From Siphonodentalium dalli (Eukaryota > Mollusca > Scaphopoda > Gadilida > Siphonodentaliidae): a DNA stretch of 64,000 bases. Made by a program: the position numbers and the translations under genes. The notes below the pieces were generated by a model, which saw only the letters and a list, made by a program, of their open reading frames with translations, was not told where the DNA came from and made no database searches. Positions 10,170 through 22,686 of this stretch are shown piece by piece (the first letter of the stretch is position 1; every line of letters starts with the position of its first letter). The stretch spans positions 96,588,707 through 96,652,706 of the forward strand of contig CP136067.1 of assembly GCA_032622095.1 (NCBI GenBank), read 5' to 3'.

Positions 10170-10493
10170 CAATATTTTCCAAAAAAGTTAAATATATATC
10201 TCCTAGAAGTATCTTGCCCACTGAACTATATGGTATATTCCCAAAATATTAACAAGGAAGGGTTAACAAACCCGGTACGAAAATTCTATGGTACATTTTA
10301 TCCTGTTTCCTGACCTGTAACATCTGATGACGTCATCTCAAAATGTCCATATAAGCTCTGTTGCCAGATCGCTTTTCCCCCATTAGGACATTCCACGTGA
10401 GCGGGGTGGGTGCGAAGCCCTGGGAGGGAGCTCAGAGTTCAGTGGGCAAGATACTTCTAGGAGATATATATTTTACTTTTTTGGAAAATATTG
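10170..10493. mobile_element. Inverted-repeat MITE with CAATATTTTCC ends
   Basis: CAATATTTTCCAAAAAAGTT, ATATATATCTCCTAGAAG and TATCTTGCCCACTGAACT at the left are mirrored at 10438-10493. Interior sequence 10256-10390 recurs, inverted, at 14755-14890 next to the right end of the adjacent large element, so the two are related. Confidence 0.85.
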
Positions 10494-11703
10494 TATCTCC
10501 GTCAAAGTCATCTTGCCCACAGAACTATATGGTATAATATAGAATTTTCTGGCAGGAGGAGGCCATGAGGAAAAATATACACCTCTATGCACCTCAATCA
10601 AAGAACTGGATTGACCTGATAACCTACAATATATACAATATCACCATAAGCCAATGTATGTAATTACACCAGAAGACTAATACATGTTGGGCAGCTACCA
10701 GAGGGCCCAAACGAAACAAATAGTGGTGACTTGGATTGAATATCCTGCAAATAAAGTAGATACCGGTAGTTCCCGAAAGACATTGAGACTGAGATGACCT
10801 CCCTTTCGGAGCTTAGAGCTATCAACATATCAGCGGAGTACTTTGCTGGACAAAGAATGTGTAACCCTACACCCCCCCCCCCCCCTGGAAAGGGAAGAAA
10901 TATCTATTTCCTGATGAAATAGAAAATTGAGGGGGATTTGCAATAATGTATTTAAAGGGCTACCCCATGTGTAGACAAATACAATAAGGAAAAAACCAGC
11001 CTTATAGGGGACATGAAGAAACAACCAGAGGCAAATGCCGCAAAGGATAAAGGAGACCCCAATAAAAGGGCCCAGACACCCAGTAATCCGAGATATGCCA
11101 TTGTCGATAAGGATTGAGATATCATGGACCGGGAATCTATACTAGAGACCGGGAAGAGACTCGCGCCGAAATAGTCGATTGCACCCCCCTGTAAGATATC
11201 CAGAAGAATTTGAATGGATAGAATACTGACATAATCTGACATATAGGGAACCATACATGCAATTGTAGGGAACCATACATGCAATTGTAGGGAACCTAGA
11301 GTCGCTTTGATGACCAGAGCACACGACAATGCTGTTTATAGAAAGCACCAGAAGAAACATTTATGTGCCAAGATGACCCACTAAAGTAGATCCCAATAGG
11401 GCCATGTAGTATTAGCGTGTACTAAAAAAGGAAACGTTGCATTGACCCTATAACCAGGAAGTAAAGGAATAAGCTATTACCCCATTGGCAGGTGACCGGT
11501 CAAGGAAGTCCCCAACATTGAGCGAATTACAGGCTTATGGAGTCCGGATGACCGCCGTGAATACCAAAGGAGACACCAGCGCGTGGACACTAGCTCGTGC
11601 ATACAAACAATTACGGAACATCTGTAATAAACCATTGAATATGTGAACAAGAGAATCCTAATGAATCAGCGATCATTATGGACCATAAGCAGTCATTCAA
11701 CAA

Positions 11704-12580
11704 TTGAAAGGTCTAAATGAATCTCAACAATTGAAAGGTCTAAAGGAAGCTCCACAAGACAACCGTCGCTGTCAATGTGTCTCATGTCATGGAGAAGATA
11801 ATGGGAAGAGAAGAAAGCAGATAGACCGTTTAGAAAGAAAGACTACTTCTAATCAACTGTCCGCTAAAGTAGTCAACAAGTGGTTGCAAGCCTTGAGATT
11901 CAATGAGAACCACGAAACTATGCTCGTAATGATGCTCGCGAACTTTTCAAAGTACAGTGCTGTATGACCAACCTGATTCTGCATTTGATGCTCACAAAAG
12001 GCAATGCATTTGGAGCCTGGCATTTATCTGTTTCACGATTTCGAGAAGGCTTCCATTTCCCAACCTGGCGATATTCAACATGTTGAAATACCGGCTAGCT
12101 CCAAAGTTAAACCAACTAAGAAATCACAGGAAACATGCACCGTGATTGTGTACCCCTTCTGGGACAGATGGGGTACCCCTCCGAATGCACCTTGTTCTTG
12201 AGACAACCATCGCCTGAAGTGCGAATCAAGTGGGCGGATCATATGATCTGGCATCCTACACCCAATGCTAGTGAATATCTCACACGAGGGGAAGCATCTG
12301 GCAAGGATCTTCTGTCCGTAGGAAGAGCGTACAACGTTATTAATGTGAATCGTGAAGATAGGAAATCAGTTGCTTTCTATGAGCCTATGTCTAGGATGGA
12401 TTCATATAGCAACCCATTGTATCAGTAACGCTCTTCGTGATATGACTGACCCATCATCCAAATATTATTCCTGAAGACTATCGACACAGGCGATACTCTA
12501 TTCCAGCCATGACCATGACCTTTCAGGCGCCGGATGGCACATTGAAAGAAGCAACCACATATAAAGCAGGAAGTCATTTG
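11704..12580 (+). pseudogene. Decayed coding remnant, not recognised
   Basis: Open stretches in changing frames read as one broken protein. The first is lysine-rich with CQCVSCHG (11704-11967). Then come a segment with PGIYLFHDFEKASISQPGD (12004-12198), one with IKWADHMIWHPTPNASEYLT (12200-12428) and one with IPAMTMTFQAPDGTLKEAT near 12500. Density of plausible peptide in the plus strand exceeds chance, but frameshifts and stops separate the pieces. I do not recognise the family; it may be cargo or a protein of the surrounding element. Confidence 0.4.
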
Positions 12581-12599
12581 AATAACTAGTCCGTTCCCA

Positions 12600-13770
12600 T
12601 GTCTCCAGGTTTGCAGTCCGATGGCCTAACCACTCGGCTACAGCGACACTTGTCTGCAACAGAGAACCCTAAACAACTATCTGAGCTCCCTCGTGAGCGC
12701 ATTTCTCTTCTTCTTCATTTCTCTTTTGTATGGGTGACCCCAGAGGAATGTCAAAAGCCTTTTCACCTCGGGGATAGAGCTACAGCTCGTCCCGATCCCG
12801 ATCTCCATCCGTCCGAACTGGCGATGGGTTGTTAGGTGGGGCAGGATCCGAAGCATGCCTCCTACTTGAATGGCATCGTGGGAAAAAAATATTTATTGTG
12901 CATTGGGATTCAAACCCGAAGGTACTGGCTGCTGTTAATCAAAAGGCGGCCAGTAACTGGAATTCCATGACCACAGACATGCAGTTGGCCAACAAGGAGG
13001 AAGCATGCTTGGGAATTTCGGCCCCAGCCCAAGCCCAGCAGGGACCGAAGGCATATAGGATTATAATAGGGACAGGGTGTTCTCACCCCCAGCAGTGCTG
13101 ACCCCGAGATGGTGACTTGTAGCGATGGACGGCGTGGTTCAAATGTTAGGTGAGAAGCACACGGCCGTACCTGGGCACGCCAACCCGCCAACGGCCGACC
13201 CGAGAGAGCAGATTGACGTCCCGTACGATAGTCCACGGATACCCACGACTTTTCTTCTTTTGTTTGTGTGGTTCTTCTTGGAGGGGTAGCTTGGCTGCGG
13301 TGCCCTCACGTTCCGTGTTTGAGGTAACTATCGCCCCGAGTTGCTAAGCCAAGGAGGGGATCACTATTCTCTAGTGGCCAGTTCTCCGAGGCAGCGGTAC
13401 CCTCGAAATGAGGAGAACAGCAGCTCTAGGGGAGCTACAGGGAAAGATGTTCTGGATCTGGTTCTTCTAACATCGTATCTGTATATATAACAGTGCAGGA
13501 ACCATCTGGTTGTAGACGCAGGTGCTACCATGGCCGAGTAACGTTATAACCCTGTGGTGATTCCAGTAGCTTTCTTTAACGCGCACCCTCCGAGGCGTGT
13601 ACACGGGTCAGCTATTAATGTCAGTGCCCGATCGGGCATCGTACTGCACCCCCGACAACCTACCTGGACAAGTGTTGTAATGGGGGGAAGCCGCATTTTG
13701 CATTCGGATCTTTATTCAGAGATCTTGAATGAGACCTTTCAGCCTGACAAGCTTGGTATCTGACCGAGTT
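12600..13770. other. GC-rich block inside the large element, with tRNA-like fragments
   Basis: Base composition is visibly richer in G and C than the rest of the window. On the minus strand TAGCCGAGTGGTTAGG (about 12642) resembles a tRNA A box and GGTTTGAATCC (about 12908) a B box, but they are in the wrong order for one unit. A short open frame at 13554-13763 (plus) has no recognised similarity. It is possibly a composite of SINE-like and host-derived sequence. Confidence 0.4.
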
Positions 13771-13978
13771 CTGACAATTGCTAACAATAAAAAACTACAC
13801 CTGTTATTTTTATGTTGATAAGCACCTTGGCTGTGACAACGAACGGCAGTAAGCTAATCGATTGTTTTGCACGAAATCAATATTGTAACACAATTTTGTT
13901 AAGTTGAAACAACAATGAAAAAAAATAATTGACAAGTGTCAATTTACACTCGTAGTATAACTAAACCTTGTAGCGACG

Positions 13979-14560
13979 AAGCCGTCAGAAGCCGAAAGTA
14001 AGTCACCTAATTTCGTGATACCGTTATCGCACAGTCCAGAGCACGTGGTGCCTTCGCTTGGACCACGGAATACATTTCACATGTATGCAATAGATACTTG
14101 CAATAAAGATGAGCGTCTTTAATCATATCCAAATGTGCATATATCATTCTGTCGTTCGTCGACGTATATAATTATTATGCCATTTTGAATTTATTAAAAT
14201 TTGGAAAACAAAATAACTTTAAAACGAAAAGAGTTTCCACACCAATCCGGGATATATTGCATATCCTGACCATCCGTTTCACAAGATTTTAATACTGCTT
14301 CCGTCAGTTGTACACCTGACTACAACTGCTTTCTCTTATAAATAAAATTGTAGCTACAATTTTACCAAGCCGTCAGACGGCCGAAAGTAAGTCACCGAAT
14401 TTTGTGATACTGTTACTACGCAACCGCCGCACATGGTAATTTGCTTCGACCATAGAAAATCTCTCATGCGTGCAATCGATTCTTGCTATAAAGATTCTGA
14501 GCGTCCTTAGTCATATCCAAATGTGCATCTATTATTCGTCTGTTCCGTGACAAATAATAT
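13979..14560. repeat. Pair of ~190-bp direct repeats, offset about 389 bp
   Basis: GCCGAAAGTAAGTCACC, CATATCCAAATGTGCAT and intervening phrases occur in the same order from 13979 and again from 14368, with roughly 80% identity by eye. They lie just inside the right end of the large element. Confidence 0.75.
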
Positions 14561-15108
14561 AAAGAATATAAAAGATGCCTTCGACAAGTTTCGTTTCATG
14601 TGGACTTGTCTGTTTAAAAACATAAATTGAACGACAAAATTACGTATAGCAACGCGTAGTAAAGTGCACACAACAAATAATAATCAACAGAGATAATGTT
14701 TTTTGTATAACACAAAAAAAAAATCAAGACTTATCTTCGTGTCCTTCCGTTAACAAGGGAAAAAGTGGAAAAGCGATCTGGCAACAGAGCTTATATGGAC
14801 ATTTGGAGATGACGTCATCAGAGGTTACAGGTCAGGAAACAGGATAAAATGTACCATAGAATTTTCGTACCGGGTTTGTTAACCCTTCCTTGTTAATATT
14901 TTGGGAATATACCATATAGTTCAGTGGGCAAGATGGCTTTGACGGAGATATTATAAACCCTGAGAGTAAGACCCTATAGATTCCCATTCACACACATGTA
15001 AGAACGTTGTTAAATTAATTAATCCCTGCAAATAAATGAATGGGAATAGTGTAAATACCTAAATGTTCAGTTAACAGAAGATTACAACAGTCATCAAACT
15101 ATACTCAC

Positions 15109-15300
15109 ACGAAATGAGCGTAACGCCAGTGCATCAGCGCTGTTTCCTTGAGCCCATGGAGACAGGAAAAGAAGCATTGTCTTATAAAGGTCAAAGTCCA
15201 CTTTATACTGCTGATAATACGGGCGTGACGGGTCGTATTTCTCTGTCGTGTCGACAGCCTGCTGATTCGTCCGCCAATAATACGATGTCAGGTATTCCTC
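15109..15300 (-). CDS. TBC1D9-like exon 16: helical region before EF-hand
   Basis: Sixty-four codons, phase 0 to 0 (residues 530-593). It has EEYLTSYYWRTNQQAVD, YYQQYKVDFDLYKTMLLFLS and a final ADALALRSFR, parallel to the family's L.S.YW.......YLEQYRIDFEQF..MF..L.PW. The acceptor is tttacag/GAGGAA and the donor is TTTCGT/GTGAGT. Confidence 0.94.
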
Positions 15301-15501
15301 CTGTAAAGATAGTATGCAGACAGAATATTATAAATTAAATTACAAGCTTACCTACAAGTGTTTGTAAGGCTTGTCCTGATTGGTCAGTGCCTTTGTTTCC
15401 CGAGGATATGTGGGTGTCATTTTGTTGTATAATCACCTCGGCTTTTCAGAACCATTATTATTGTAATCAAAGGTACATCGGCTAAAATATTATACTACTT
15501 T

Positions 15502-15640
15502 AACCCTTTCTACACTAAATACTCATCGATGAGTAGTTACCTTATTAACCCTTTCTACACTAAATACTCATTGACGTAGTTCCCTTCATATTTTGTTGAA
15601 CTTACTATCTGAATGTTTCCCACCAGGAAACAGAGATTAG
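15502..15640. mobile_element. Two TTAA-type element ends in tandem
   Basis: TTAACCCTTTCTACACTAAA occurs at about 15501 and again at about 15544, the second followed by TTGTTGAACTTACTATCTGA and CCCACCAGG. It belongs to the same eroded family as 61268-61530. It ends just beside the exon 15 donor. Confidence 0.65.
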
Positions 15641-15647
15641 AGATTAC

Positions 15648-15746
15648 CTTAAAGGCGATGAAGAGTTCCCGCAGCTCTTTGTCATTAAACAGGGAATATG
15701 GAGCCACACTTCTCACCACATTCTTTGTCGTGCTATCCTCAATATT
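15648..15746 (-). CDS. TBC1D9-like exon 15: helical region before EF-hand
   Basis: Thirty-three codons, phase 0 to 0 (residues 497-529). NIEDSTTKNVVRSV and FNDKELRELFIAFK match the family's LEDTTKRNVVR and F..DEL.ELY..FK. The acceptor is tttacag/AATATT and the donor is TTTAAG/GTAATC. The preceding intron (about 6.8 kb) holds the 17.1-22.4 kb inverted-repeat element. Confidence 0.93.
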
Positions 15747-15859
15747 CTGTAAAAGAAATTAAAACCATTTATTACACTCCTTTGTGCAATTTCCATTAAA
15801 AACGTCGTTAATTAAAAAATGGTAATGTCACAAGTGAATTACGTCATTTCTCGTGACGT

Positions 15860-16500
15860 CATTTACGTTATGTCGCTTACTGATCTGGACCGAATTTCCG
15901 ATAGTTGATCTTTCTCCACATCGAGACTTCGTGCATTAATTCTGGGTATTTTAGTCATATTTGGCGAACCAAATTTATGCAGAAGTGAAATAAATAGAGT
16001 AATCATTAGTCCGAGAATTACGCTAAATAATTCACGCGAGGCGAGAGACATTTAGGTAACAAACTCGTACGTTAACGCGCACTCTTTTCTTACCGACGTC
16101 TCTCGCCTCTCGTGAATTATTTAACGTAATTCTCGGAACCAATTAATTACTCTCTATTTATTACATTCCCATGTGTGATTTATCTTGATTTCTCGAGTGA
16201 TTATAAATGATAATTTCATAAGTGAATTGTGTCACTTGAACTAGCATGTTAGGTATTCATACACGCTATCGCAATGTATGCATTATGTGTATAATGGTGG
16301 TACTATTCAGGTTTCTGGTTAATCAGATGCTTACAGCGGAATATTATAAACAGAATAATCACTTGATTGAACTGGTGACGTGAAATAATTCATTCGTGGC
16401 AGGGACTATTTTGTAAAACACTCAAGCGCAATGTGCTCTCATTTGCCTCTCATGAATTATTTCACATCACCATTTCAATCAAGTGATTATTCACTATATA
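15860..16500. repeat. Two foldback structures in intron 14
   Basis: First, ATTACGCTAAATAATTCACG with GCGAGGCGAGAGAC pairs with GTCTCTCGCCTCTCGTGAAT and CCGAGAATTACG (about 16000-16160). Second, AATCACTTGATTGAAC and TGAAATAATTCAT pair with their complements at 16440-16490. Both look like old MITEs; the flanking ATTACTCTATTTATT also pairs. Confidence 0.65.
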
Positions 16501-17095
16501 TTACAAAGGAGATCACGGTTCATACAACAATCCTCGTTCCAGCTGTCAATATTTTCTAAGGGATGTAACAACAAGAGGTACGCATCGGACATGCTGCGGT
16601 CAAGATGAAAAAAAGGTATCCTTGATTAGAACCCAAGAATTGTTTTTTCTTTTTCAAAATCGGATAACATTTGTTGGTGATATCAAGCTTACCGGGTATG
16701 TCACAAAATGGACACACAGTTAAAACAAATCCTGAAATATGATATTTGGCTAGCATTTGTTTTCAAACTCATACAAGTTGCTAATGAGTAGAAGAAGCCA
16801 TTATAAAATTTGGTTGAAATCAGATAATGTGAGTTGGAGTTATCATGCTTACAATGTGTAATAGACACCTGGTATACAATCCAGAGGCATAGCTCCATAA
16901 AAAAGTTCTAGCAGACTGGTTGACAAATTTATTCAAGATATTCTTAAGTAGAATCCATGATCCAAAATGTTAAATACAGTAATGATTGTTAGATCGTGAC
17001 TTGGATGGACAGATGGATGGACGGCTAAACAGTCATGTGTCAAACCATAGATCGAGTTTATTACACAACTCAACCAAGTATCTTCCATACATTAT
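16501..17095. repeat. Dispersed intronic repeat ending in GATGGACGG
   Basis: Contains ATCAAGCTTAC, GACACA, GTTGAAATCAGATAATGTGA and a GGATGGACAGATGGATGGAC tail, in two loosely repeated units. It is the same style as the tail-bearing intronic repeats at 52.5, 57.3 and 59.5 kb. No coding potential. Confidence 0.5.
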
Positions 17096-20000
17096 TAGTG
17101 CAGCGGCCAAATCGAAAAAGAGCTCTAGTTTTCGAGATACCCCTACCCACGGTAGAACAAGTTAAAACTAACTTTTTTTAAATGAGAAATATATACTCTT
17201 TACGAAAATCATAGTGAAAAATAACGGAATTGGTGGTGGCTATTCTCAAATTGACGATGAACGATACCCACCAGTGACTTTCCCCAGAAATTAACGATTT
17301 TGGTAAAGTGAGCCCTGCGGCTATGTCCTAAGTTATTTGCCCACATTGTTGGTGTTAAAATGCCTACAGCATACCTTATTTGTACCTGATATGCAAGAAG
17401 TGTTGGTTAATTTGGATTTTCGTGCCATTTGGAGCCGAAACATTTATTTTTTGTTGAAAAATCACTCTTTTTAAAACAAATTATATTTTTCGAACATTAT
17501 CATTCAAACGTATATTGCAATAATATTGAAATATTTAGGTCATATGGTGTAGTAGTTATCTAACAAGCATATGAAGAAAGAAGTTAACAACAATTTTGAA
17601 CGGTTTGCGAGATATTGGATTTTAGCTACCCCTCCCCCAAACACGTTTTTGGTCGAAAAAAATACATATTTTTGATAATGTCATTACAAACATTTTTGAA
17701 TTGATCTGAATGGGACCCAATATGAATATTGTACTGAAAGTGTTGTCCAGAGATGCCGTTTAAACGATTACAGATGTGTTCAGGCTTTCAGACCCCCAGT
17801 TACAACAACAACAATTATGTTATTGATAACAGTTAATTTTGCATGCATTAACATCGATGTTAAGTACTAAAACCTTTGTTATAAACAACGTGACCAACTA
17901 TATAACATATGGCTCAGTAGTTATCTGGACAACACAAGTAGAAAGAATTTTGACAGAAATTGAAAAATAACGGAATAGGTGGTGGCTGTTGTCAAATCGA
18001 CGATGAGCGATACCCTCCAGTGACTTTTTCCAGAAATTAACGATTTTGGTAAAGCGAGTCCTGTGGCTATGTCCTAGCCTATTTGCCCATATTGTTGGGG
18101 TTAAAATTACTACATCATACCATACTTCTACCTGATATGAAAAAAAATGTTGGTTAATTTAGATTTTCCTGCCATTTGGAGCCAAAATATTTATTTTTTG
18201 CGGAAAAATCGCACTTTTTCACAAAAATATTATTTTTCGAACATTTTCATTCAAATGGATATTGTTATAATGCCCAAATATGTAATTCTTATGGTGATGC
18301 AGTTATTTGCAAAGCATATGCAGAAAGAAGTTAACAGAAATTTAGAACAATTTGCGAAATAATGGATTTTAGCTACACCTCCCCCAAACACGTTTTTGGT
18401 CGAAATATTACATATTTTTGTTCAGAACTTTACCAAACATCCCAATTGATCATACTGGGACCCAACATAATTCTTTTGCTGAAAATTGAGCCCGGGGACA
18501 TTGCTTAAGTGATTAAAGACGTGTTCAGGCTTCCATACCCCAAATTACAACAACAACGCATTTTATTTGCTATTACATACAATAATTGTCGCATATCAAT
18601 CAACCAATCAATAGTTTATTCTAAAAAAAAACAATAATGGTATACAGAGATTACAATAATTGGACAGCTGGAGAACCCAGCATGTCCGACGTATAGACGC
18701 ACAAGTACTCCATTCGCGTTTAAGATTGAAATGCAGTAGTTTGAACTATGGCCAATTGAGTAATCACATTAAAATGTCCCCTCCATGTCATTGCGGCAAA
18801 TAGAAAAAGCATATCATGACTTTTTTGGAATACAGTGGTCCTAAGACAGAACTTCTATGCAGATGCAGACTTTCGGGAACCAACACATATGTAAATTCTG
18901 ATAAAACCTAACCTTTGGTCAATATATTAATATTGGGGTCATATCATTTCACCATGTGGTGTCTTCCAAGACTTCAAAATTTTGCCTTTCATATTTTCCA
19001 GTCACTTTTCGTTGAGTGCTCATTCTTTCAGAACCCAAATCCATCTATTTACATTGTTTACGTCCTTGTACAATTAACTCGCCATTGTCCGTACACGCAG
19101 TCAATGATGATATCGTTCCAATCCGTGGTGTGTTCTAGTCTTCACATTGGGAAGGGGGTAATACAAACATTGAAAAATCGCATTATTTATTTTTCAGTCG
19201 CTTTTTGTAAAGTGTCCCTGACTGTCGGGTATTAACCCATCTATAACAATTGTGTATTTCTTTATAGAATAGCCATTTGTCCATATCGTCGTTTGACCAT
19301 GATGGCACATCCATTCAGTTCGTAGTAGGTTCAATTGTTTACATGGGGTAGGGGTCCCTTAAAATTCGCCTTCATCGTTTGCCATCTGCTTTGTGTAAGG
19401 TGCCACGGTGTTCTCGCGAACGGCGGGCTCGCGAGACCATTGCCATTCGGCCACAATCTCGGGTAATATGGATAGCTAATGCCTTGAGCTAGTGTTGTGT
19501 TCAAGACTTCAGATATGGATGGAGTCCCCTGAGAGTAAAATTTAGCCCTTTCATTTGCTGACCATTTGTTGTAAAGTGCCATAGGCTACCGGGAACCATC
19601 TCATCCATAACAGATTCGTATTGCCAGATAATAATCCCATTTGTCCACAACTTCAGTTAACATTGAGAGCATATCATTTTGTTAAGACTTCAAGTTGGAT
19701 AGTGGGGTCATCAAGACATAGAAAATTCGCCTTCTTGTTTGCCAGCCGCTTTTTGTAAAGTGTTCCAGGATTTCGAGGGAACCAAATCACCCATATATCA
19801 ATTAATAATTCCATGACAGCAATACCTTTCGATCACACACTCATCTAAGTGAGAGAATATAACTTCAGTTCATGCTCTGATCAAGATATTAAATGGGTTA
19901 ATGGGGTCCCCCCCCCCCCCCCCCCCCCCCAAAACAGTGAGTATTCGCCTTTCTCTTTCATCAACAACTTTTTGTTGACCCAGACATTCAAGACCCTGGT

Positions 20001-22436
20001 ATACTATACTTTTTATATAGCGTCCATTTCTCTACACACGCAGTTAATAATGGGAGCACATCCTTTCGGTTCATTGTGTGTCCCAAGACTGCAAATGGGG
20101 TAGTGTGGCCTAACACATTACATTTCGTATTTGCCAGCCGCCTTTTGTAAAGTGTTCCAGGATTTCGAGAACAAAACCACCCATACAAATTGTAAATAAT
20201 ACATGAGAGCATATAGATTCGGTTCAGTGTGTGCTAAAGAGCTTAGAAGGGTTATGGGTACCCAAAACAGTGATATTTCGCCTTCTCTTTGCTAGCCACT
20301 TTTTGTAAAGTGCCCCAGACACTGGGAAGCCAGCCAACCCACCCATCGTGCAATCAAGAGGTATATTTCCTGAATTACATACCATTTGTCCACACCCCAG
20401 TTAATATTAAGAACATGTCCATCCATTAGTGTGTTTAAGACTTTAAATGGGGTAGGATGCTCAAAGAAAATATTCAGCTTTGGTTTTTGCCAGCCGCCTT
20501 TTGTAAAGTACCCTAGGAGTTTGGGAACCAAACTACCCATACAACATGTATATTCCCTGATAGCACTACCTTTCGTTCACACTGTGATTTAATAATAAAA
20601 GCATGAATATTCGGCGCATGGTGTGTTCAAGAGTTTAAATGGGCATATAAAGGGGTCTCACAAAAAAAAAATATTCGCCTTTGGAGTTTGCCATCCGATT
20701 TTCGTAAAGTGTTAAAGGCTTTCGGGATCCAACCAACCCATCCATGCGCCCCGATATTACTATTTTTGCCCACATCCTCAGTTAATATTTACAGCAATCA
20801 TTTCAGTTCGTGAGTTGTTCAACTTTAACACTTCAATTGTGTAGGGGGGGGGGCCTAAAACAGCAAATTCGTCTTTCTTATTTATCAGCCACTTTGTGTA
20901 AAGCGACACATGCACAACCCATCCATACAAATTATGTATTCTCTGATAGAACTACATTCCCGTCAAACTCTCGGTTAATATAGAGAATTAGAGATCATAT
21001 AGCTTAATTTCGTATTGCGTTGAAGTCTTTAAATTGGGTAGAGTGTTCTTGAAAAATATAGCAAATTCACCCTTCATATTTGCCAAGCAAAGTGCCACAC
21101 TGTTACGGGAACAAACCCATCCATAAACATTGTATATTTCCTTATGTAATTGTCCTTTATAATTGCATGATTCTTAATACTGAGATCATATTTTGTTCAG
21201 TTCATGGTGTGTTCAGGACGTCTAATAGGGCGGGGAGCAACAATGATTTTGTTCTGTATGATTATGTTAGTCTATATTATGTGTCGTTTAGAACAAATAC
21301 TTCAGTTGCTCAAATCGATATGTGTTAATATAAAATTACATGTCATAAATAAAATATTGTGTTGTTGTTGTAACTGGGGGTTTAATTGGAAACCTGAGGT
21401 CATCTAAAACCAGGCTCGCGGTGTCTGCGGATCAGGTTTTCATCACACGAATAATGATTAGATGCTCATTAGAATAATTTAGAAAGGTCTGTCTTGTTAT
21501 CATAAATATGTAGTTTTTCTACCAAATCGCGTCCGGGGGAGCGGTACCTAATTCCAATATCTTCAAAACCGTTGACAATTTCTGTCAAATTCTTTCTACT
21601 TGTGATGCCCAGATAACTACTGAGCCATATGAATTATATAGTTGGTCACGTATTGTTTATAACAAAGGTTTTAGTACTTAACATCGATGTTAATGCATGC
21701 AAAATTAACTGTTATCAATAACATAATTGTTGTTGTTGTAACTGGGGGTCTGAAAGCCTGAATACATCTGTAATCGATTAAACGGCATCTCTGGACAACA
21801 CTTTCAGTACAAGATTCATATTGGGTCCCATTCAGTTCAATTCGAAAATGTTTGTAATGTCATTATCAAAAATATGTATTTTTTTCGACCAAAAACGTGT
21901 TTGGGGGAGGGGTAGCTAAAATCCAATATCTCGCAAACCGTTCAAAATGTTTGTTAACTTCTTTCTTCATATGCTTGACAGATAACTACTACACCATATG
22001 GACTAAATATTTCAATATTATTGCAATATCCGTTTGAATGATAATGTTCGACAAATATAATTTTGTTGAAAAAGAGAGATTTTTCAACAAAAAATAAATG
22101 TTTCGGCTCCAAATGGCACGAAAATCAAAATTAACCAACACTTCTTGCATATCAGGTATAGATATGGTATGCTGTAGTCATTTTGACGCCTACAATGTGG
22201 GCTAATAACTTAGGACATAGCCGCAGTGCTCACTTTACCAAAATCGTTAATTTCTGGGAAAAGTCACTGGTGGGTATCGTTCATCGTCGAATTGAGAATA
22301 GCCACCACCAATTCCGTTATTTTTCACTATGATTTTCGTCTAGAGTATATATTTCTCCTTCAAAGAAAGTTGGTTTTAACTTGTTCTACCGTGGGTAGGG
22401 GTACCCGACCACTTTTGGCGTTTGGCCGCTGTACTA
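17096..22436. mobile_element. 5.3-kb inverted-repeat element with ~190-bp tandem core
   Basis: The outer ends AGTGCAGCGGCCAAA and TTTGGCCGCTGTACT are mirror images. Inverted arms of about 870 bp follow (17096-17965 against 21570-22436), sharing ACCCCTACCCACGGTAGAAC and GACATAGCC..AG sections. A second direct copy of the arm lies at 17965-18600. The middle (18900-21130) is tandem ~190-bp units. No transposase is visible, so it is non-autonomous. It interrupts the intron between exons 14 and 15. Confidence 0.85.
18900..21130. repeat. About 190-bp tandem repeats, roughly 11 units
   Basis: Each unit carries TTTTGTAAAGTG, GGGAACCAACC, CCATTTGTCCACAC, AGTTAATATT and GTGTGTTCAAGACTT, followed by GGGGTAGGGGTCCC and TTCGCCTTT. 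Units are diverged. A run of about 22 Cs lies at 19909-19930. Short frames here are by-products. Confidence 0.85.
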
Positions 22437-22542
22437 TATATACACACACAGATCTGCACTTCCATGGGATTTAGAATCAGTTTATGGTAGAGCATCGTTT
22501 TGCCATGAACCATATTCTGAGATCATCAAAGTTAGTTTTTAC

Positions 22543-22653
22543 CTGAACAACCTGCAGCCTGAATTTGAGCCTGAGTTTGTCGATTTCCTGATTGCTCACG
22601 TCACCAAACTTCTTATAGCTTTCATCAATAAGTTCACCAACCTCAACGGACGG
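22543..22653 (-). CDS. TBC1D9-like exon 14: post-TBC helical region
   Basis: Thirty-seven codons, phase 0 to 0 (residues 460-496). It reads VGELIDESYKKFGDVSNQEI and ends LRLKFRLQVVQ, equivalent to the family's IR.SYEKFG....IE.MR.K.RL.VIQ. The acceptor is tttgcag/CCGTCC and the donor is GTTCAG/GTAAAA. Confidence 0.92.
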
Positions 22654-22686
22654 CTGCAAAAATAACAAATCAAGCACTTTATATGA

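Larger units (their letters stand above)
10494..14953. mobile_element. Large (about 4.46 kb) element with inverted ends and decayed, unrecognised coding sequence
   Basis: TATCTCCGTCAAAGTCATCT at 10494 is mirrored by AAGATGGCTTTGACGGAGATA at the right end, and inverted homology continues into CTTGCCCAC..GAACTATATGG. Beyond that, 14755-14890 matches the inside of the neighbouring MITE. The interior has a run of 17 Cs (10870-10886), frameshifted open stretches between 11704 and 12560, a locally GC-rich block (12600-13700) and a ~190-bp direct repeat (13979 and 14368). No transposase motif was recognised. Confidence 0.7.

Noticed and set aside
10870-10886. Run of Cs as a structural or regulatory element
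   Set aside because: Homopolymer of this kind is common in such introns (another at 19909-19930) and has no supporting context.
12600-12660. A tRNA gene on the minus strand (TAGCCGAGTGGTTAGG)
   Set aside because: Only an A-box-like part is present; no cloverleaf or B box in the right position follows.
15114-15338. Plus-strand open frame over exon 16
   Set aside because: Antisense shadow of a conserved exon.
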